Part shown: positions 58,836 to 64,000 of the stretch, piece by piece
Layout of the letters: each line of letters begins with the position of its first letter
Numbering within the stretch: the first letter of the stretch is position 1
Assembly: GCA_033032175.1 (NCBI GenBank)
Contig: CM065309.1
Location: forward strand, 18,166,001-18,230,000
Length of the DNA: 64,000 nt
Direction of reading: 5' to 3'
From: Saturnia japonica
Lineage: Eukaryota; Arthropoda; Insecta; Lepidoptera; Saturniidae
Notes under the pieces: model-generated
What the model was told of the DNA's origin: nothing
The model's input: the letters and a program-made list of their open reading frames with translations, nothing else
The model's database searches: none
Program-made: the position numbers and the translations under genes

Positions 58836-59454
58836 TTACCTCACTTCTCGCTCTGCTTGTGTTTTTCGGTGACAATATTTGGAATATATAATAAAATATT
58901 AGGTGATATGTCCCCTGATGAGGCGGCTAGTGTGTTCAGATAAATTGCATCTTATTATTAAATATATCATTAACATTTTTTACTGACTTGTGCGAAGTGC
59001 ATAAAAGCCTCTATAATGTAAAAATGAAAAGAAATATTTCTCATATAATCAAAATAAAATACTATTTTAACTGGTTTACATTATATTTTTCAACCAAAAT
59101 ACAGTCATGTTTTATTTGAAACCATATAACGAATTTTTTTTATTGCACATTCTTTAAGTGTAGTAGGTACTATGTCGAATAATTATATTTTTCTACGAAG
59201 AAATAACTTTTACATCCGGATGTATAATAATGTATTGACAAATTTCAATTACCTATACCGACGTAGAAATCGATAATCCCGATTCAGAAAACTTTCTATG
59301 TAGTCTTTGAGTTGTTGAAGTGTTTTAAGTAACTTCTGCCTACATATAAAAAAAGAAGTAGGTGTTAAGTTTGAAATAAGAAGTCAATTACATTTTTTTA
59401 AAATTTTTGATGACTGTCAATTATAACAAAAATTTTAATTTTGAATAATTAAGG

Positions 59455-59640
59455 AGGCAGACAAGCGTACGGCCCGCCTGATGGTAAACGGTTACCGTAC
59501 CCTATGTACGCTTTTAACATCATACTAGCGAGTTACCGACCTCGAACTCCTCGTCCCAAGGTTATTATTTATTGGACTAAGATCTTCTGTTGGTAGGAGG
59601 GTATTATACCAGTCGGGCTGCCCCAAGTTAAGCTGCTCTT
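59455..59640 (+). repeat. SINE-B copy
   Basis: Forward copy with GGCAGACAAGCGTACGGCCC, GCCTGATGGTAAACGGTTAC, GAGTTACCGACCTCGAACTC and ATTATACCAGTCGGGCTGCC. Confidence 0.65.
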
Positions 59641-59660
59641 AAAATTCAAACTTATCCTAT

Positions 59661-60385
59661 AACTAACTGTGACCGCGGCTGTGCTGAAGTGGACTATAGA
59701 ATGCCATCGATCGGGTACATGTGCGAATCGTACTACCTCCGCTCCCGGTTAATTTAAAGATAAAAATTCTTATTGTAGGTGATCCTTTGAAGATAGACAT
59801 ATACTCTCGTAACTTTTTTGTAGGGCTTTTTAATATCTACAATTATGTAGTAGATTAATTAGATATATCTCTTATGGTTCACTCAGCGTAAGCAATTTAA
59901 ATACCCGAATTGATTCACCATGATCAGATTTTTTATTTACTGCCTCTTTAGCACTAGTGGTCGTAAGCACGACTGCGATGCAAGAGGTTCAGGTTCGATT
60001 CCCAGGTCGAAAAAAAGTGATATAGGGGTTTTCTATGAAATTCTCAGCAGCAGCTCGAAGTTTGGCTTTGTGGCCGATTAATGATAATGGGCTCGATCCC
60101 TATTACATGGGACCTAAACATATACCCGGCGAACTGTGGGTGTACTTGTAAACCTCTGCCTAACCCTTCGGGTATACAGGCGTGATGGTATGTATGGAAC
60201 CCTAATTCTTTCTCTAAAATAAAAGTAGCCTAATAAACTCTATATGATATCATCTATCTACTTCTAAAAGTCCCGTCAAAATCGGTCTAACCGTTTCGGA
60301 GATTACCCGGTTTTTTTGTAAGGGTACCGTATGTACTTTCATATGTATTTATTAAAAAAGGTGTTATTTTGAGATTATAAACAAT
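59661..60385 (-). repeat. Dispersed repeat family R1 copy, split by a SINE
   Basis: Reverse copy of the 9384-9889 family. It contains GCTCCCGGTTAATTTAAAGA, TCAGCGTAAGCAATTTAAAT, then, after an insertion, GGAACCCTAATTCTTTCTC and GTCCCGTCAAAATCGGTC. A SINE-C at 59941-60195 interrupts it, so it predates that SINE. Confidence 0.65.
59941..60195 (+). repeat. SINE-C copy nested in another repeat
   Basis: The tRNA-like head reads AGCACTAGTGGTCGTAAGCA and GGTTCAGGTTCGATTCCCAG. The body has GGGGTTTTCTATGAAATTCT and GGCTTTGTGGCCGATTAATG. It ends near GCGTGATGGTATGTATGG. The reverse copy is at 28960-29125. Confidence 0.6.
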
Positions 60386-60399
60386 AAATAAATAAGTAA

Positions 60400-61075
60400 A
60401 TAAATGTCCTAGTACAGGGCAAAGGTCTACTGCCCTACGACTGTGGAATGAGTTATCGCGTCATCTTCAAGACGCTAAAACAATCACCACCTTCAAATCA
60501 CAATTGCACCGATATTTGTTTAATAAACAAGAGACAGAGTGATCAAAATTTGTACGTTTGCATTTATAACTTGTATTTATACATTTATTTGTACATATAT
60601 AAGTATCTAGTTATAGAATCACCCTCTATGAATACCGCTACTCAGCAGTCTGTATTCTAGAGAAGCCAGACGCAACGTTGCAGTAAACTGATCCTGTAAG
60701 GCGCGTCTGGTGTTTGCTTCGTAGTTTTAAGAGTATTTTTAAGTTAGTCTTAAGACATGTATGGTCGCGAATAAACGCTTCTTAAAAAAATTAAAATCTT
60801 TTTTTTTAAAGTCCTCCGCTCGCGCACGACTTGACTATCTATATATGTTCTTGTATGTATTTATATTTATTTCTACTTTGTTTTATTTACTTAAAATACT
60901 GTTATATTATTGTGTTTACTCATTTTTTTAAAAATTTATTTTACTATTATACTACCGACAATAATAATATTTTCTACATTGCCGCTGGTTAGCTGGAAGA
61001 AATGCTTTATTATAACATTAAGCTCGCCAGTGTACAAAATAAAAGTGCAGTAAACTATTCGTTCATTCATTCAAT
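60400..61075 (+). mobile_element. LINE 3' end (different family)
   Basis: One frame from about 60418 reads GQRSTALRLWNELSRHLQDA then KTITTFKSQLHRYLFNKQ and stops after ETE at about 60541, a typical LINE ORF2 C-terminus. The 3' UTR follows and includes AATAAACGCTTCTTAAA near 60770. A second LINE-like 3' piece at 60990-61075 ends in ATTCATTCATT repeats. Confidence 0.6.
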
Positions 61076-61239
61076 TTATTTCACGATATTTTTCTTCATT
61101 GTCAGCCGATATTGTTACCAATTGAAATTTGTAAGTGTACCCGAATTCCGAAAAAAATAATAATACCTCCCGGAGATCGTACTTGTGGACGTCGAATCTG
61201 CATTCCGGCGGTTAAACTACTAGACAATCACGACTGTCT

Positions 61240-61545
61240 ATTAAATCAAATAAAAAATATTCAATTTAGGCCCCAAGAATGCACTTAGGAATGCTAAAAT
61301 AACTAACTGGTACGGGTTCGAAGCCATCGAGAAGAGCGGGCAAGAAACTCGATCGGGTTTTTCATAATTCAGGTGTCACTATCATTCAAGTAATGATCCA
61401 CCCTATTCGAATAACCTTGTGAGAGGTAAACCTGCCTGACGCAGTCCTTGAAATTATTATTTAGAAAATCGGTAATGCACTGAAGATCCTTATTATGGAA
61501 TCTAACACTATTACCTAATAAAAACCTTTTATCCGTTTTATAAAA
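61240..61545 (-). mobile_element. LINE 3' end, third copy
   Basis: Aligns with 28553-28925 and 56465-56800: TATTCAATTTAGGCCCCAAG, AAGAAACTCGATCGGGTTTT, then ATTCAAGTAATGATCCACCC and the decayed ORF2 end. A degraded tRNA-like fragment lies just before it at 61165-61230. Confidence 0.6.
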
Positions 61546-61559
61546 CATGAAATGACCAA

Positions 61560-64000
61560 TAATTTGTCTATATTACTGGCATTAAAAATATGTCGGTCGT
61601 TTACAAATTCTTTAACTAAATTTTTGCGAATATGCATTAAATTATCATTAGGTTAACTTTCTATAATATAATAAGCTGAATTAATAAAATAAATAATATG
61701 TTTTATAACAACATTTATGTTTCTCAGTAAATACACGATTTAAATTCCATTCTCTGAAATATACGGTTAAAATTTCTCATTCTCAAGTCAGTATAAATAG
61801 GTATAAACAAAATCTATATAGAAAATAAAAGTATGTAGTTAAAAAAAAACTAAAAAACACACTAATTATAAAGCACCAAAAATTATGAAACATCTTCTAG
61901 CTCCATCACCAGACTCTCGAGACTAAGCACAATCTATTGGACTCCTTAAAACAAGTCATATAAGTCTTAACTCGAGGGTTTGCTAGCAGCCACTGAAGAA
62001 TCCCACTATCCACCTCCTAGTTCCATCATCAGATTAGCTCCAAGATACCAAATCATAGTTTTGTCATCGAAACTACATACACATAAAAAGTTTCATTTCG
62101 ATACGACAATCAGAAGTAGGTTAAAATTTACTTCTAAGTTTTAATTAATTACATTGTTTGTTAGTTAGTTACAACCACCATGCACATAGTGATAAATAAG
62201 CCCATCTATGATTTTTTTCAGATCATTTATGCTGATCAGCCTTCTGTGTATATTCAATAATACTCGTACTACTGAAGTTGATAAAAACATATTAAAAATG
62301 ATAGAGTTTTGCCGTTGTGCTCGCAACACATAAAAACTACTGGATAGATTTAGTTTTTTATTTTATTTTACACCTTAGATACTTCTAATTTATTAAAGTT
62401 TTAAGGAACTACGATTTTTATAAGCATTACACATTCTTCTGTCGCTCAGGTGAGCGAAGTCGCGAACACAGCTAGTTATTAATAAATCACTGTTTAATGT
62501 ACTCATAAACGCCTCGAGTTATAAATTTTCAACAATTTCTTCATGCATAAAGACGTCTATTAGCAAATGTGATTTGGAAACATTAAAAAGTAAAAGTGAA
62601 ACGATTATAGACCATCGGATATTAATTTAATGTTCTATCAATACATTTATTAAAGGAATTAAGTATGATAATGTATGGCTTTTAGTAAGTCTGTGGAAAA
62701 CGAGTCCGTCTCACCACGTGCCTGCGTGGTAAATTTTTTTAACCACAAACGCAAATTGTCCCTTACTATCTTGAATAAGTTTTCCGTGTGTATTTGTATA
62801 TAATATGTGTATCTGTATTCTGTGTGGCGTAGCCCCCAAACTGAGGAACCGATTATGTTTTTTTTTGTTTGCTTTAAATGTGACTTGATCGAGAGTTTAC
62901 TTAGCTATGCTTTAAGAAAAAATAGTTTTAACCATATGAAGATTATCAGCTCTTTTCTAGTTGATAAACGGATGTGAACATCTTCCACAGATCTGATCGA
63001 GTTGAAATTTGGTATTCTGTTACTTTAATGATATTGGAAGAACATGGTACACCTTACCTATGGTTGCAACATCATATGGAACCTCACCAAACAGCAAAAG
63101 TATCGAGTTTGGGCTCACTTTAATGAGCTCAATGAAGAGGTCACTTGTGTCGGAGGTTTCTTAAATTTTCAATTTACCTTGTGTTCGGAACCGGGGTCTG
63201 ACAGCGCGAGTTGTCTATGTTTTTCTCTCTCTATGTAACTTCACGCTTGAGAGCTGCTGGCAGCTTACTTACTCGGAAGACCACGCGCCGTTTTGGATTG
63301 TTCGAGAAGTTATGTTTTTGATTGGATTGCGATATAAATTCCACATTGCCTTGTTAATTATTGTCAGTTCATTGAATACGCGTTTGTTGGGTTATGGGAA
63401 GAGATATATTCTCCTTATATTACGGCCGATCGTATTTGTCTTGAAAATCAGTTTGCCGGTTTAAGTCACGCATACCTCCGTTAGATAAATTGAAGAATGC
63501 TCTTGTAATTGTTTGTTTGAACTGTGTTGAGCCATGGATATTGATTGATATATACATTGTTATATTGTGTAAACTTGTATTCTCGCCACGAGTCGAATTG
63601 GTGTGAGAAGCCGGTGGATTAAGACATGACCTTGAACCCTTCCCACCTTCCCCTTAACTGATACCGGTGAATCGTGAAGCTTCTCCCGTCGGCGTAGACA
63701 CCGACAGTGGTGAGTAATTTGAAATATCATAATTTATCAGCCCTGCGAATTCTGCAGGCCATATGTATGTCATACCATACTCCATGGAGGGTTCATATGA
63801 GAAGTCTTGCACTACACTTATATACTAATCCTTGAACACTTGATGGAGGGCTTAACACCTTGTTTACATCAGTGACTAATTAATTTTACTGTTTTTACAT
63901 GACGAGGTTTACAGGAAATTTATACCGTTTTTTTATATTAGCACGGCAGATAGATGGCGCCATGCTTGATATGAAGCACAGTTTAATATAAAAATAGCGG
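61560..64000. other. Right-edge spacer
   Basis: No supported gene. A Helitron-like 3' end (AGTCGCGAACACAGCTAG followed by T) ends at about 62475. The 64-codon open frame at 63044-63238 has no recognisable domain. The rest is AT-rich with no repeat identified. Confidence 0.3.

Overview
The window looks like insect nuclear DNA, most likely from a moth or butterfly (Lepidoptera). The background is AT-rich, genes have introns, and the sequence is full of short interspersed repeats, Helitron-like ends, LINE 3' ends and an R1-clade retrotransposon of kinds common in lepidopteran genomes. The species cannot be named from the sequence. No bacterial features (operons, Shine-Dalgarno sites, CRISPR) and no convincing functional tRNA or rRNA genes were seen.

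Genes. The only clear host genes are three tandem, same-strand catalase-like genes in the first 19.3 kb: A (715-2471), B (3511-7687) and C (17029-19283). Each has a small first exon coding a signal peptide, one phase-0 intron, and a single large exon holding the whole catalase fold. The first exons were found by reading upstream for a leader followed by a Q(Q)-I/L-V/T-x-F/L-K motif and a splice donor; each has a TATA-like box 50-85 bases upstream. All three keep the distal His, the neighbouring Ser and the proximal haem Tyr at canonical spacing. All three have lost the distal active-site Asn (now Ile, Ile, Phe) and several NADPH-pocket residues. They look like secreted, neofunctionalised catalase relatives rather than ordinary peroxisomal catalase.

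Mobile DNA. From 7.7 to 17 kb and from 19.3 kb to the right edge, nearly everything recognisable is transposon-derived. The largest element is a nearly full-length R1/SART-type non-LTR retrotransposon (37007-43206) with a 17-bp target duplication, poly(A) tail, gag-like ORF1 with zinc knuckles, and an endonuclease/RT ORF2 joined to ORF1 by a TAATG stop-start. ORF2 carries one frameshift and one nonsense codon. A 1.3-kb DD41D (rosa-like) DNA transposon lies at 33074-34373 with 32-bp inverted repeats and a single frameshift. A mariner relic sits in the intron of gene B. MITE-like elements occur at 25117-25399 (6-bp target duplication), 44605-45191 (hAT-like, 8-bp duplication), 30592-30767 and 57596-57710. 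Two Helitron-like elements (46161-46906, 49737-50339), several LINE 3' ends and at least four tRNA-derived or dispersed repeat families fill much of the rest.

The most interesting item is the secreted catalase-like cluster with altered active sites. The long stretches at 22.7-25.1, 25.4-27.0, 34.4-37.0, 50.3-51.8, 52.4-55.5 and 61.6-64.0 kb hold no gene that can be supported.
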